Shown piece by piece: positions 9,171 through 17,905 of a stretch of 64,000 nucleotides of DNA. Every line of letters begins with the position of its first letter. Position 1 is the first letter of the stretch. A program made the translations under genes and the position numbers. The notes beneath the pieces are model-generated. The model saw only the letters and a program-made list of their open reading frames with translations, searched no databases and was not told the DNA's origin. This stretch comes from Humibacter ginsenosidimutans (GTDB taxonomy: Bacteria; Actinomycetota; Actinomycetes; Actinomycetales; Microbacteriaceae): contig NZ_CP042305.1 in the NCBI RefSeq assembly GCF_007859675.1, positions 3,472,001-3,536,000 of the forward strand. The letters run 5' to 3'.

Positions 9171-10112
9171 ATGAACCAGCAGGTTTCGGAGCTGTTCGAC
9201 GCGGGCGAATGGATGCAGGCATCCATCGGCGAAGCGTTCACCGACGTCACGTACCACCACTCGAACGACGGGCGCATCGCGCGCATCGCCTTCAACCGGC
9301 CCGAGGTGCGCAACGCGTTCCGTCCGCACACGGTCGACGAGCTGTACACGGCTCTCGACGACGCCAGGCAGAACCCGCAGATCGGCGTCGTGCTGCTCAC
9401 CGGCAACGGGCCCAGCCCGAAAGACGGCGGCTGGGCGTTCTGCTCGGGCGGCGACCAACGCATCCGGGGGCGCGACGGATACAAGTACTCCGACTCCGAG
9501 ACCTCCATCGTCGACGGTGCGGGAGGCACGGCCGACAAGCCGGGCTCGCACGGCGCCGTCGGGCGTCTGCACATCCTCGAGGTGCAGCGACTGATCCGCT
9601 TCATGCCCAAGGTCGTGATCGCCGTCGTTCCCGGCTGGGCGGCCGGCGGCGGGCACTCGCTGCACGTGGTGTGCGATCTCACGATCGCCAGCGCCGAGCA
9701 CGGCAGGTTCAAGCAGACGGATGCCGACGTCGGTTCCTTCGACGCCGGTTACGGCAGCGCCTACTTCGCCCGCCAGATCGGCCAGAAGTTCGCGCGCGAG
9801 GTGTTCTTCCTCGCTCAGGAGTACTCGGCGCAGCGCGCGTACGAGATGGGCGCGGTCAACGCCGTGGTGCCGCACGCTGAGCTGGAGAAGACGGCGATCG
9901 GCTGGGCGCGGACCATCCTCGGCAAGTCGCCCACGGCCATCCGCATGCTCAAGTTCGCGTTCAACGCGGTCGACGACGGCATGGTGGGGCAGCAGGTGTT
10001 CGCGGGCGAGGCCACGCGTCTCGCCTACGGCACCGACGAGGCCGTCGAGGGGCGCGACGCGTTCCTTCAGAAGCGGGAACCGGACTGGGCGCCGTTCCCC
10101 TGGCAGTACTGA
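9171..10112 (+). CDS. menB: 1,4-dihydroxy-2-naphthoyl-CoA synthase (MenB)
   Basis: A 313-residue crotonase-fold enzyme that cyclizes o-succinylbenzoyl-CoA to DHNA-CoA. The oxyanion-hole segment FCSGGDQRIRGRDGY, the second glycine loop GWAAGGGHSLHVVCDL and the MenB-specific QTDADVGSFDAGYGSAYFARQIG are all present. The C-terminal domain (AVEGRDAFLQKREPDW) is also typical. Length matches the actinobacterial enzyme. menE begins 37 bases downstream. Confidence 0.96.
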   Translation: MNQQVSELFDAGEWMQASIGEAFTDVTYHHSNDGRIARIAFNRPEVRNAFRPHTVDELYTALDDARQNPQIGVVLLTGNGPSPKDGGWAFCSGGDQRIRGRDGYKYSDSETSIVDGAGGTADKPGSHGAVGRLHILEVQRLIRFMPKVVIAVVPGWAAGGGHSLHVVCDLTIASAEHGRFKQTDADVGSFDAGYGSAYFARQIGQKFAREVFFLAQEYSAQRAYEMGAVNAVVPHAELEKTAIGWARTILGKSPTAIRMLKFAFNAVDDGMVGQQVFAGEATRLAYGTDEAVEGRDAFLQKREPDWAPFPWQY

Positions 10113-10137
10113 GCGGGCTGATGCCCGCGACCGCCGC

Positions 10138-10143
10138 TAGCGT
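10138..10143 (+). promoter_or_regulatory. -10 box upstream of menE
   Basis: TAGCGT lies six bases before the menE GTG at 10150, again a leaderless-type arrangement. It suggests menE can be transcribed separately from menB. Confidence 0.45.
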
Positions 10144-10149
10144 AGAGGG

Positions 10150-11358
10150 GTGACCCGCGAGCTCTCCGTGATCGATGCCGGGGACGCGCGCGCCGTGTTC
10201 GCGGCGCTGCGCGATGCGCTGACCGGCGACGGTCCCGCGGTGCTGCCGCGGCAGCACGTCGGTGTACCGGGCGGCGGTCACGAGGATGCGTCGGTGCCGG
10301 CCTCCGTGCCGCGCAACGTCGCGCTCGTGGTCGAGACCTCGGGTTCCACCGGCGCGCCGAAGCGGGTCGCGCTCAGCGCGGACGCCCTGCTCGCCAGTGC
10401 CGCGGCCTCCGCCGGTTCGATCGGCGGCCAGGAGCCCGGATCCGCTCGCTGGCTGCTGGCTCTGCCCGCGCACTACATCGCGGGCGCCAACGTGCTCGTG
10501 CGCTCGATCGCCGCGGGCACCGAACCGGTGATCCTGCCGCCCGGGCACTTCGACCCCGCGGCGTTCTGCGCCGCCGCCGACGCACTCGACGCCGATCAGC
10601 GGTTCACGTCTCTCGTGCCCGTGCAACTCGCTCGCCTGCTCGATGCCGCTCTCGACGCCTCCGTGTTGGGAGACAGCGCCATGCTCACCACCCTGCGCCG
10701 CTTCGACGCGCTGCTCATCGGCGGCCAAGCGCTTCAGCCCGACCTGCGTGACCGAGCGCTCGACGCCGGCCTGCGCATCGTGCGCACGTACGGCTCCAGC
10801 GAGACCTGCGGCGGGTGCGTCTACGACGGCGTGCCGATCGGCACCGTCGTCGCGCGGGAGTGCGACGGACGCATCGAGCTCTCCGGTCCCGTGCTCGCCG
10901 TGGGCTATCTGGATGCCACGGGCGGCATCGACCGCGACCGCACCGACGCGACGTTCCACGTCGCAGACGGCACGCGCTGGTACCGCACCGGCGACCTCGG
11001 AGCCGTGGATGCCGCCGGCCGCGTGCGCGTCACGGGTCGCGCCGACAACGTGATCATCTCGGGCGGCGAGAAGGTGTCGCTCGACGCGGTGCAGGCATCC
11101 GTTCGGCGTGTGCAGGGGTACGCGGAGGCGATCGTCGTGGCGACGAAGCACGTGGAGTGGGGACAGGCTCCCGTCGTTGTGGTGGCAGGGGAGCCGCCGC
11201 TGCCGCTCGCCGAGCTGCGCGCCGCCGTGCAGGCCGAGCTCGGCCACGCGGCGGCGCCCGACCGCGTCGTCGTCGTGCAGAGCATGCCGTTGCTGGCCTC
11301 CGGCAAGCCCGACCGCATCGCGCTCACCGCCCTCGTGTCGGGCACTTCCGCGGCTTGA
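10150..11358 (+). CDS. menE: o-succinylbenzoate-CoA ligase (MenE)
   Basis: A 402-residue ANL-superfamily adenylating enzyme that makes o-succinylbenzoyl-CoA. It has the P-loop-like AMP-binding motif VETSGSTGAPKRVALS near residue 65, RTYGSSETCGG, the hinge YRTGDLGAVDAAGRVRVTGR and the C-terminal catalytic region IISGGEKVSL. It is shorter than many acyl-CoA ligases, as usual for MenE in this group. The gene ends within the left arm of an intergenic hairpin repeat; its TGA falls inside the repeat sequence TTGAGG. Confidence 0.93.
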   Translation: MTRELSVIDAGDARAVFAALRDALTGDGPAVLPRQHVGVPGGGHEDASVPASVPRNVALVVETSGSTGAPKRVALSADALLASAAASAGSIGGQEPGSARWLLALPAHYIAGANVLVRSIAAGTEPVILPPGHFDPAAFCAAADALDADQRFTSLVPVQLARLLDAALDASVLGDSAMLTTLRRFDALLIGGQALQPDLRDRALDAGLRIVRTYGSSETCGGCVYDGVPIGTVVARECDGRIELSGPVLAVGYLDATGGIDRDRTDATFHVADGTRWYRTGDLGAVDAAGRVRVTGRADNVIISGGEKVSLDAVQASVRRVQGYAEAIVVATKHVEWGQAPVVVVAGEPPLPLAELRAAVQAELGHAAAPDRVVVVQSMPLLASGKPDRIALTALVSGTSAA

Positions 11359-11455
11359 GGAGCTCGCGGCGCCAGCCGGGAGCGTCTCGAAACCCGGCCC
11401 AGGCCCGGATAGACGTCCGGGTTTCGAGACGCGCGCTTCGCATGCTCCTCAACCC
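11355..11455. repeat. intergenic hairpin repeat (copy A)
   Basis: Bounded by TTGAGGAGC on the left and GCTCCTCAACCC on the right, with an inner inverted repeat GTCTCGAAACCCGG (11384-11397) / CCGGGTTTCGAGAC (11417-11430). The left end overlaps the menE stop. One of five related copies in the window; it may act as a terminator or RNA-stability element. Confidence 0.8.
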
Positions 11456-11496
11456 CCGGGAGGGGTGAGCGTGGGACCGCGCATCAGCGCCACCAC

Positions 11497-11502
11497 TACA
11501 AT
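11497..11502 (+). promoter_or_regulatory. -10 box upstream of menA
   Basis: TACAAT lies eight bases before the menA GTG at 11511. It is close to the TATAAT consensus. Confidence 0.5.
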
Positions 11503-11510
11503 TCCGGCTT

Positions 11511-12482
11511 GTGAGTAGCAGCGCGCGCAAAAGGACGAAGGCGAAGTCGAAGCGCAAGGGCGGGCATCCCGCGGGCAGACCCGGCGCGGTCGCGCCGGCG
11601 ACCTTCCGCGACTGGGTGGGCGGCGCCCGGCTGCGCACGCTGCCTCTGGCCATCGCGCCCGTGCTCGTCGGCAGCGGCGCCGCGATCGACGCGGCGGGCG
11701 GCGGCATCTTCCACTGGATCCGCGCCATCCTCTGCCTCGTCGTCGCGCTGTGCCTGCAGATCGGCGTGAACTACGCCAACGACTACTCCGACGGAGTTCG
11801 CGGCACGGATGCCTACCGCGTCGGCCCGAGCCGGCTCACCGGAAGCGGCAGAGCGCGTCCGCGCACCGTGCTGATCGTGGCTCTCGTGTTCTTCGCCCTT
11901 GCGGCCGTCGCCGGCCTGCTGCTCGTGATCGCCTCGCACCAGTGGTGGCTGCTCATCGTGGGCGCGGCGGCGATCGCCGCGGCCTGGTTCTACACCGGGG
12001 GCAAGCATCCTTACGGCTACTACGGCCTCGGCGAAGTGTTCGTCTTCGTCTTCTTCGGCCTGGTCGCCACGGCCGGCACCATGTTCGTGCAGGTGCTCAA
12101 CGTCTCGCAGGTGGCGTGGCTGGGCGCCGTCGCGGTCGGACTCTTCGCCTGCGCCGTGCTCATGGTGAACAACCTGCGCGACATCGACATGGACAAACAG
12201 GCGGGCAAGCGCACGCTCGCCGTACTGGTCGGGCCGACGTGGTCGCGCGTGCTGTACACGATCTTCGTGCTCGTGCCGTTCCTGATCCTCGCGCTGGTCA
12301 GCATCCTCTACACGCTCGGCTGGCTCGGGCTCTTCACCCTGCTCATCGCCCTGCCGGCCGTGGTCATCACGATCTTCGGCCGCACGCCCCGCGAGTTGAT
12401 CACCGCACTGCAGCTCACGTCGATCAGCGCGCTGCTCTTCGCCGCGTTCTTCGGCGCCGCGATCGCCTGGTCGCCGCTGTGA
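11511..12482 (+). CDS. menA: 1,4-dihydroxy-2-naphthoate polyprenyltransferase (MenA)
   Basis: A 323-residue UbiA-superfamily membrane prenyltransferase that attaches the polyprenyl chain to DHNA. The two Asp-rich prenyl-diphosphate binding motifs are NDYSDGVRGTD near residue 85 and NNLRDIDMDKQAGKRT near residue 223. Eight to nine hydrophobic segments are present. The N terminus is very basic (about 25 residues of Lys/Arg/Ser) before the conserved DWVGGARLRTLPL. A convergent gene follows, with a probable bidirectional terminator between. Confidence 0.95.
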   Translation: MSSSARKRTKAKSKRKGGHPAGRPGAVAPATFRDWVGGARLRTLPLAIAPVLVGSGAAIDAAGGGIFHWIRAILCLVVALCLQIGVNYANDYSDGVRGTDAYRVGPSRLTGSGRARPRTVLIVALVFFALAAVAGLLLVIASHQWWLLIVGAAAIAAAWFYTGGKHPYGYYGLGEVFVFVFFGLVATAGTMFVQVLNVSQVAWLGAVAVGLFACAVLMVNNLRDIDMDKQAGKRTLAVLVGPTWSRVLYTIFVLVPFLILALVSILYTLGWLGLFTLLIALPAVVITIFGRTPRELITALQLTSISALLFAAFFGAAIAWSPL

Positions 12483-12529
12483 CATTCGCGCGCCGGTCCT
12501 CGCCCGGCGCATCGGCCTGAGCCCTGATC

Positions 12530-12586
12530 GCGCCAGGTCTTGGCTGCTGGGCCACGTTTTCCGGCGCGAGAGCCGAGACCTGGCGC
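12530..12586. terminator. inverted repeat between convergent menA and DUF4229 gene
   Basis: Arms GCGCCAGGTCTTGGCT (12530-12545) and AGCCGAGACCTGGCGC (12571-12586) pair over 16 positions with one mismatch, around a 25-base loop. Position between two convergent stops suggests a bidirectional terminator. There is no T-run, so this is inference. Confidence 0.45.
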
Positions 12587-12601
12587 AATAGTCGGCGCGC
12601 C

Positions 12602-12916
12602 CTACCGGGGACGGCGCCTCGCGGCGTCGGCCGCAGCGCTGTTCGCTGCGTCGACAGCGGCATCCTCCACCTCGTCGTCCACGGTCGGCTTCGCGACCGT
12701 GCGGTCGCGCTTGCCCGCTGAGGCCAGCTGACCGGCGACCTGCTCGCGCGGTCCGCGCAGGAACAGGTAGGAGAGACAGAATCCGATGACCACGGCGGCG
12801 ATCGCCGACACGAGCCACAGATCGCCCGGCAGCACGAAGAACAGAATCACGAACGGCACGGCCACGAACAGAAGTCGCAGCACGGTGTAGGTGAGCCAGG
12901 CCGGAATGCGTTTCAC
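12602..12916 (-). CDS. DUF4229 domain-containing membrane protein
   Basis: A 104-residue protein with two hydrophobic helices in the first 55 residues (LRLLFVAVPFVILFFVLPG and LVSAIAAVVIGFCLSYLFL) and a charged Ala/Asp-rich tail. It matches the DUF4229 pattern of small actinobacterial membrane proteins that often neighbour men genes. The function is unknown. The GTG start at 12916 follows a -10-like box by six bases. Confidence 0.8.
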   Translation of the reverse strand: MKRIPAWLTYTVLRLLFVAVPFVILFFVLPGDLWLVSAIAAVVIGFCLSYLFLRGPREQVAGQLASAGKRDRTVAKPTVDDEVEDAAVDAANSAAADAARRRPR

Positions 12917-12922
12917 CTTTCA

Positions 12923-12928
12923 AGTGTA
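12923..12928 (-). promoter_or_regulatory. -10 box of the DUF4229 gene
   Basis: On the minus strand TACACT lies six bases before the GTG start at 12916. Leaderless-type arrangement. Confidence 0.5.
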
Positions 12929-13001
12929 GGGACGCTGCCGCGGTGCGCTTGCTGAGAGCCGCTGACAGCGGGGCCGCCTCACTGACAGCGGCGCCACTTT
13001 C

Positions 13002-13050
13002 CTGTCGCAACACGCCCTTGCGCCCAGACGGAAAGGGCGCGTTGCGACAG
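13002..13050. repeat. 18-bp inverted repeat in a divergent intergenic region
   Basis: Arms 13002-13019 (CTGTCGCAACACGCCCTT) and 13033-13050 pair with one mismatch around a 13-base loop. It lies in the roughly 290-base gene-free stretch between the divergent DUF4229 and PLDc_N-like genes, which also holds repeated GCTGACAGCGG words near 12960-12990. No gene is seen in this stretch. Confidence 0.6.
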
Positions 13051-13194
13051 CAATTCGGCGACAGGATTCGGCGACGGTGAGTGGGCCGGTCTCGCCGGTC
13101 GAGCGATGGCGGCGTGTGGACCGACCGCGGGCGGCGGCATCCATCCACGGGGATTCCGCTGCCGGCTCACAGGTCGGCGCCGCGCGCGGCGGGT

Positions 13195-13200
13195 TAACAT
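13195..13200 (+). promoter_or_regulatory. -10 box of the PLDc_N-like gene
   Basis: TAACAT lies six bases before the ATG at 13207. Leaderless-type arrangement. Confidence 0.5.
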
Positions 13201-13206
13201 GGCCAC

Positions 13207-13569
13207 ATGGTTCGCGTCTGGCTCATCATCGGAGTCATCGCCGCGTTCTTCTACATCTACTCGATCGTGGACTGCGCGCTGGCCGATGGGCCGCGCGTGC
13301 GCGGCGTTCCGAAGGCCGCGTGGATCGCGATCGTCGTCGTGTTCGCCGTGATCGGCGGCATCCTCTGGTTCATGATCGGGCGACCGCGACGCGCCCTTCC
13401 GGCTGGCCCGCGCACCATGGCTCCCGACGACGACCCGGACTTCCTGCGCAACCTCGAGCGCGACCGCGCCCAGCAGGAGCGCATCCGCCGGCTCGAGCAG
13501 GAGCTCACCGACCTCGACGACACCCCCAAGAAGCGCCCCGGTGAGGCGGACGGCCACAGGGATGCCTGA
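13207..13569 (+). CDS. PLDc_N domain small membrane protein
   Basis: A 120-residue protein resembling the phospholipase-D-nuclease N-terminal domain family: two membrane helices ([20 protein letters not shown] and [20 protein letters not shown]) joined by a short basic loop. The hydrophilic C-terminal half has a heptad-like charged stretch ([20 protein letters not shown]) that could form a coiled coil. No enzymatic domain follows. Its end overlaps the menD start, so the two are probably coexpressed. Confidence 0.78.
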   Translation: MVRVWLIIGVIAAFFYIYSIVDCALADGPRVRGVPKAAWIAIVVVFAVIGGILWFMIGRPRRALPAGPRTMAPDDDPDFLRNLERDRAQQERIRRLEQELTDLDDTPKKRPGEADGHRDA

Positions 13570-15490
13570 CCGCGCCGAAGCGCGCGGCCCTGCTTCCACG
13601 GGCGCAGCCGTGTCGTCCCCCGGCGACGTGTCGTCCGAGACGACGGGCGAGCCCGCCGACGCGCACGTCGTCGCGGCGCCGCCCGCAACGGGCAACCCCT
13701 CCACCGACGCGTCGATCGCCCTGCTGATCGCGCTCGTGCGCGCGGGGCTGCGCCACATCGTGCTCAGTCCAGGCTCGCGCTCTCAGGCTCTCGCGCTCGT
13801 CGCCGCCGAACTGGAGCGCGTCGATGCGATCGAGCTGCACGTGCGCATCGACGAGCGCGTCGGCGGCTTTCTCGCCCTGGGGATCGCGGCCGAGACCGGG
13901 TATCCGGCCGCCGTCATCACCACGAGCGGCACGGCCACGGCCAACCTGTTGCCCGCCGTGCTCGAGGCACATCACTCGAACCTGCCCATGCTGGTGCTCA
14001 CGGCCGATCGGCCGAGCGAGCTTCGGGGCATCCGCTCGAATCAGACCACGGTGCAGGCCGGAATGTATGGCGCGGCCGTGCGGCGCGCGATCGACGTCGA
14101 CGCCCCGACCGGCGCCGACGGAGACGTGGATGCCTACACCCGCCTCGCAAGCCAGGCCTGGTCGGCCGCGGTCGACGACCACGGTCCGGTGCACCTCAAC
14201 CTCGCCTTCCGCGAACCCCTCTCCGTCGCCGTGCCCGACCTTGCGTCGGCATTCCCGTCTCCCGCCGCTGCCGCACTGAGCGAGCGAAGCGACCTCCGCC
14301 CCGATTCCGCCGAAGCGCCGGCACCTGCCGCGGGCGCCGTCCAGAGAACGCGGGGTGCCGTGAACATCGGCTCTGCGAACGTGGGCGGCGTGCCCGGCCG
14401 CAGGCACCGCTCGCTCGGCGCTGAGCTGCACACCGTCGTCATCGCGGGCAACGCCGCAGGTCCCGACGCCGAGGAGCTCGCGCGAGTCGGCGGCTGGCCG
14501 CTGATCGCCGAGGCGTCGAGCGGCGCACGATTCGGCCCGAACCTCGTGGTCGCCTATCGCGACCTGCTGCGCGAGCCGCAGTTCGGGGGCGCCGTGCGGC
14601 GGGCGATCGTGTTCGGGCATCCGACGCTCAGCCGCGAGGTGCCCGCCCTCTTGAAGCGCGACGACGTCGAGGTCGTCGTCGTCGCACCCGTCGGCGAGGA
14701 CGTGTACGACCCGTCGCGGTCGGCGACCGTGGCGGCGTCCGTCGACGCGGGCGACGCGGACCCGCACGACAGGGATGCTCGGGCGTGGGTCGGAAGGTGG
14801 GTGTTCGCGAGCCGCGGGCTGCTCGACGGGCAGGCCGAGGCATCCGCCGATCACGTCGCCCCCGACGTCGACGCGGGGCGTTCGCACTCACCAGAGCAGC
14901 GTTTGGCGTTCGCGAAGACCGAGCTCGCTGCGGTGCGTGCGCCTGTCACGCGGCGCATGCTGACCGAGGCCGTGTGGCGCTTCACCTGGCCGCACGACCG
15001 GCTCGTGCTCGGGGCATCCCGGCTCATCCGCGACCTCGACGGCACGGTTCCGGGCAAGAAGATCAGGGTGCACGCCAACCGGGGACTCGCCGGCATCGAC
15101 GGCACGATCGGCACGGCCATCGGCATCGCGCTCGCCGCGCAGACGCCGGAGGCGCCCGCAGGCGTCACACGGGTGCTGCTCGGTGACCTCGCGCTGCTGC
15201 ATGATGCAGGATCCCTGCTCTTCGGCGACGGCGAACGCCGCCCGACCGCGCAGGTCGTGGTCGGCAACGACGGCGGCGGCACCATCTTCGACTCGCTCGA
15301 GGTGGCATCCACCGCGCCCGCCGGCGCCATGCGCCGCGTGCTCACGACACCGCAGAACGTCGATGTCGAGGCGCTGGCCCGGGCCTATGGTTGGAGCTAC
15401 CGCCGGGCGGCGACGCGCGGCGAACTCGACCAGGCGCTGTCCGCACCGCCGCAGGGCGGGAGCATCGTCGAGGTGCCTCTGCAACGCTGA
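13562..15490 (+). CDS. menD: SEPHCHC synthase (MenD)
   Basis: A 642-residue thiamin-diphosphate enzyme that joins 2-oxoglutarate to isochorismate. It shows the MenD N-terminal signature [15 protein letters not shown], the catalytic-Glu region [39 protein letters not shown], and the Mg-TDP motif [13 protein letters not shown] near residue 570. The ATG at 13562 overlaps the preceding stop; a GTG at 13541 is a possible alternative. A Pro/Ala-rich stretch and a variable region near residues 235-290 are longer than in the E. coli enzyme. Confidence 0.94.
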   Translation: MPDRAEARGPASTGAAVSSPGDVSSETTGEPADAHVVAAPPATGNPSTDASIALLIALVRAGLRHIVLSPGSRSQALALVAAELERVDAIELHVRIDERVGGFLALGIAAETGYPAAVITTSGTATANLLPAVLEAHHSNLPMLVLTADRPSELRGIRSNQTTVQAGMYGAAVRRAIDVDAPTGADGDVDAYTRLASQAWSAAVDDHGPVHLNLAFREPLSVAVPDLASAFPSPAAAALSERSDLRPDSAEAPAPAAGAVQRTRGAVNIGSANVGGVPGRRHRSLGAELHTVVIAGNAAGPDAEELARVGGWPLIAEASSGARFGPNLVVAYRDLLREPQFGGAVRRAIVFGHPTLSREVPALLKRDDVEVVVVAPVGEDVYDPSRSATVAASVDAGDADPHDRDARAWVGRWVFASRGLLDGQAEASADHVAPDVDAGRSHSPEQRLAFAKTELAAVRAPVTRRMLTEAVWRFTWPHDRLVLGASRLIRDLDGTVPGKKIRVHANRGLAGIDGTIGTAIGIALAAQTPEAPAGVTRVLLGDLALLHDAGSLLFGDGERRPTAQVVVGNDGGGTIFDSLEVASTAPAGAMRRVLTTPQNVDVEALARAYGWSYRRAATRGELDQALSAPPQGGSIVEVPLQR

Positions 15491-15525
15491 CGCGACGAGG
15501 ATGCCGCGCCGACCGAAGGAGCATC

Positions 15526-16413
15526 GTGGCACCCAGCAGAGACGCGCACCAGCGCAGCACCTGGATTCTCGACCCGCCGGAGGCGCTGATCGCGCGCCCC
15601 GGATTCGACCTCGAGTCACGGGCGACGGACTCGCGACCCGGCTTCGACGGATCGGCCAAGTCGGGCAGGCGGGCGTTGCGCGGGGCGTCCGCAGAACTCG
15701 CCGAGCTGCAGGAGCGGCTCTACGCGGCCGGAGTCGACGGCGCGCGCGACGCCGTGCTGCTCGTGCTGCAGGGCATGGACACCGCGGGCAAGGGCGGCAC
15801 CGTCGCCCACGTCGTCGGCGCGGTGAACCCGCAGGGTGTGCACTACACGGCATTCAAGAAGCCCACCGACGAGGAGCTCGCGCACGACTTCCTCTGGCGC
15901 ATCCGCCAGCACGTGCCCAGCCCCGGCATCATCGGCGTCTTCGACCGTTCGCACTACGAAGACGTGCTGATCGGCCGGGTGCACTCCCTCGCGTCACCAG
16001 AGGAGATCGAACGTCGCTATGGGGAGATCAACGCGTTCGAGCGCGAACTGGCCGATGCGGGCATCCACATCATCAAGGTGATGCTGCACGTCGGCTTCGA
16101 CGAGCAGCGCCGTCGGCTGATGAAGCGTCTCGACCGGCCAGACAAATACTGGAAGTTCAACCCCGCCGACATCGACGAGCGTCAGCACTGGAACGAGTAC
16201 CGGCGCGCGTACCAGCTCGTCATCGATCGCACCTCGACCGACGTCGCGCCGTGGTTCGTGGTGCCCGCCGATCACAAGTGGTACGCGCGGCTAGCGGTGC
16301 AGCAGCTGCTGCTCGACACCCTTGAGTCGCTCGACCTCGGCTGGCCTCCTGCCCGATTCGACGTGGATGCCCAGCGCGAGCGCCTGCGCACGCTCGCCAT
16401 CCTCCCCGGGTGA
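15526..16413 (+). CDS. polyphosphate kinase 2 family protein
   Basis: A 295-residue PPK2-family enzyme, a P-loop kinase that transfers phosphate between polyphosphate and nucleotides. Walker A is GMDTAGKGG and the Walker B-type motif is DRSHYEDVLIGRV. The lid region carries the family-typical KRLDRPDKYWKFNPADIDER. The GTG at 15526 was chosen because GAAGGAG lies five bases before it; the frame itself runs further upstream into menD. PPK2 class, and so the preferred nucleotide, cannot be assigned by eye. A hairpin repeat follows the gene. Confidence 0.92.
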   Translation: MAPSRDAHQRSTWILDPPEALIARPGFDLESRATDSRPGFDGSAKSGRRALRGASAELAELQERLYAAGVDGARDAVLLVLQGMDTAGKGGTVAHVVGAVNPQGVHYTAFKKPTDEELAHDFLWRIRQHVPSPGIIGVFDRSHYEDVLIGRVHSLASPEEIERRYGEINAFERELADAGIHIIKVMLHVGFDEQRRRLMKRLDRPDKYWKFNPADIDERQHWNEYRRAYQLVIDRTSTDVAPWFVVPADHKWYARLAVQQLLLDTLESLDLGWPPARFDVDAQRERLRTLAILPG

Positions 16414-16422
16414 GGTAACCGA

Positions 16423-16520
16423 GGGTTGAGGAGCTCGTGGCGTCAGCCGCGGGCGTCTCGAAACCCGGCGCGCGGGAGACGTCGGGGGTTGCGAGACGCG
16501 CTTCGCGTGCTCCTCAACCC
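16423..16520. repeat. intergenic hairpin repeat (copy B)
   Basis: Bounded by GGGTTGAGGAGC (16423-16434) and GCTCCTCAACCC (16509-16520), with inner GTCTCGAAACCC and a diverged GGGTTGCGAGAC. It lies between the convergent PPK2 and menF genes. Confidence 0.8.
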
Positions 16521-16538
16521 GCGGAGGGGGAGCCCTTC

Positions 16539-17786
16539 CTACCCGAACGCCTCGGTGATCGGGCGGAACTTCATCTTCGTCTCGGCAAGCTCGCGCTCAG
16601 GCACCGAGTCGGCCATGATGCCGCATCCGGCATATGCCGTGATGTCGCCCGACGGCTTCACCTGGGCACAGCGCAGGGCGATCGCCCACTCGCCGTCGCC
16701 GTCGGTGCCGATCCAGCCGACGGGGCCGGCGTAGCGCTCGCGGTCGAAGGGCTCGAGCTCGCGGATGAGCTGCAGCGCGGCATCCGTCGGCGTTCCGGCC
16801 ACGGCGGCGGTCGGGTGCAGGGCGGAGACGAGATCGAGCGAGCCCGACCCGTCGCTGAGCGTGCCGGAGACGTCGGTGGCCAGGTGCCAGAGGTTGGGGA
16901 GCTTCAGCGGGAACGGTGATTCGCTCGTCGTGAGCGCCGAGGTGTGCGGAGTGAGTGACGTGATGACGCTGCGCACCGCCACCTCGTGCTCCTGAAGGTC
17001 CTTCGCGCTGGCAAGTAGAGCAGCGGCTGATTCGTGATCGGAATCGGCGTCGCGCCCGCGTTCGCTCGTGCCGGCCAGCACGCGTGCGTCGAGGGTCCCG
17101 CGGTGTACGCGAACGAGGGTCTCGGGGCTGGAGCCGACCATGCCGTCGACGGCATACGTCCAGCATTCGGGATAGCCGAGGGCGAGCTCGACGAGCGCGC
17201 GGCGCACATCCGACTCGATGGGCAGGTGCGCACGCAGATCGCGCGCGAGAACCACCTTCTCCAGGTCGCCCTGCCGAATGCGCTGCACGGCTTCACCGAC
17301 CGCGCGCTTGTACGCCTCGCGGGTCAGGGCGCCCGGCAGCATCGTGAGTCGGTACTCGGCACCGAACGGCTCAGTGTGCGGAGCGGCGGGCATCGCCTTG
17401 TCATCGGTGCGGCGGATGCGCGTGATCCAGCTGCGTCCGTCGCGGCGGCCGATGATCACAGCGGGCACGATCAGCACACTGGTGGCGGCGCTGTCGTCGT
17501 CGAACGCGAAGGTGCCGAACGCGACGAGACCGGTGCCGGGCATCCTCACCTGGTCGGTGACCGTGGAGGCAGCAGCGAGCTGCTTCCAGGCAGCGGACGC
17601 CTGCGCGATGCGGTCGGCTCCACGGAACTCCAGCCGCAGCGCCTCGCCGACGCCTGCGATGCCCTCACCTTTGCGCAGCCACAGAAGAGGAGTGTGCGCG
17701 TCGGCGAAGGGAATGATGTGTCGGACGTCGTCGAGCAGGGTGGTCTCGACCGTCAACGCCTGTACTCGGGTTGCGGCTACGGTCAC
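16539..17786 (-). CDS. menF: isochorismate synthase (MenF)
   Basis: A 415-residue chorismate-binding enzyme that feeds isochorismate to MenD. The conserved blocks are DLEKVVLARDL with the general-base lysine near residue 168, SSPETLVRV, DARVLAGTSERG, LWHLATDVSG, LHPTAAVAGTP and YAGPVGWIG. The length and block order fit MenF/EntC-type synthases rather than anthranilate synthase. The context of menD and menG supports menaquinone rather than siderophore use. The GTG start has a -10 box six bases upstream. Confidence 0.92.
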   Translation of the reverse strand: MTVAATRVQALTVETTLLDDVRHIIPFADAHTPLLWLRKGEGIAGVGEALRLEFRGADRIAQASAAWKQLAAASTVTDQVRMPGTGLVAFGTFAFDDDSAATSVLIVPAVIIGRRDGRSWITRIRRTDDKAMPAAPHTEPFGAEYRLTMLPGALTREAYKRAVGEAVQRIRQGDLEKVVLARDLRAHLPIESDVRRALVELALGYPECWTYAVDGMVGSSPETLVRVHRGTLDARVLAGTSERGRDADSDHESAAALLASAKDLQEHEVAVRSVITSLTPHTSALTTSESPFPLKLPNLWHLATDVSGTLSDGSGSLDLVSALHPTAAVAGTPTDAALQLIRELEPFDRERYAGPVGWIGTDGDGEWAIALRCAQVKPSGDITAYAGCGIMADSVPERELAETKMKFRPITEAFG

Positions 17787-17792
17787 GGTTCT

Positions 17793-17798
17793 AGCGTA
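17793..17798 (-). promoter_or_regulatory. -10 box of menF
   Basis: On the minus strand TACGCT lies six bases before the menF GTG at 17786. Leaderless-type arrangement. Confidence 0.5.
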
Positions 17799-17905
17799 CG
17801 TCCGCGTCCTGAGCGCGGCCTCACCGGTGGCTGCGCGTGGGCCGGGGAACGCGTGGGCGCCGATAGTCTGTGCAGCACCCGCCCCGACTCGACGAGGAGT
17901 CCCCT

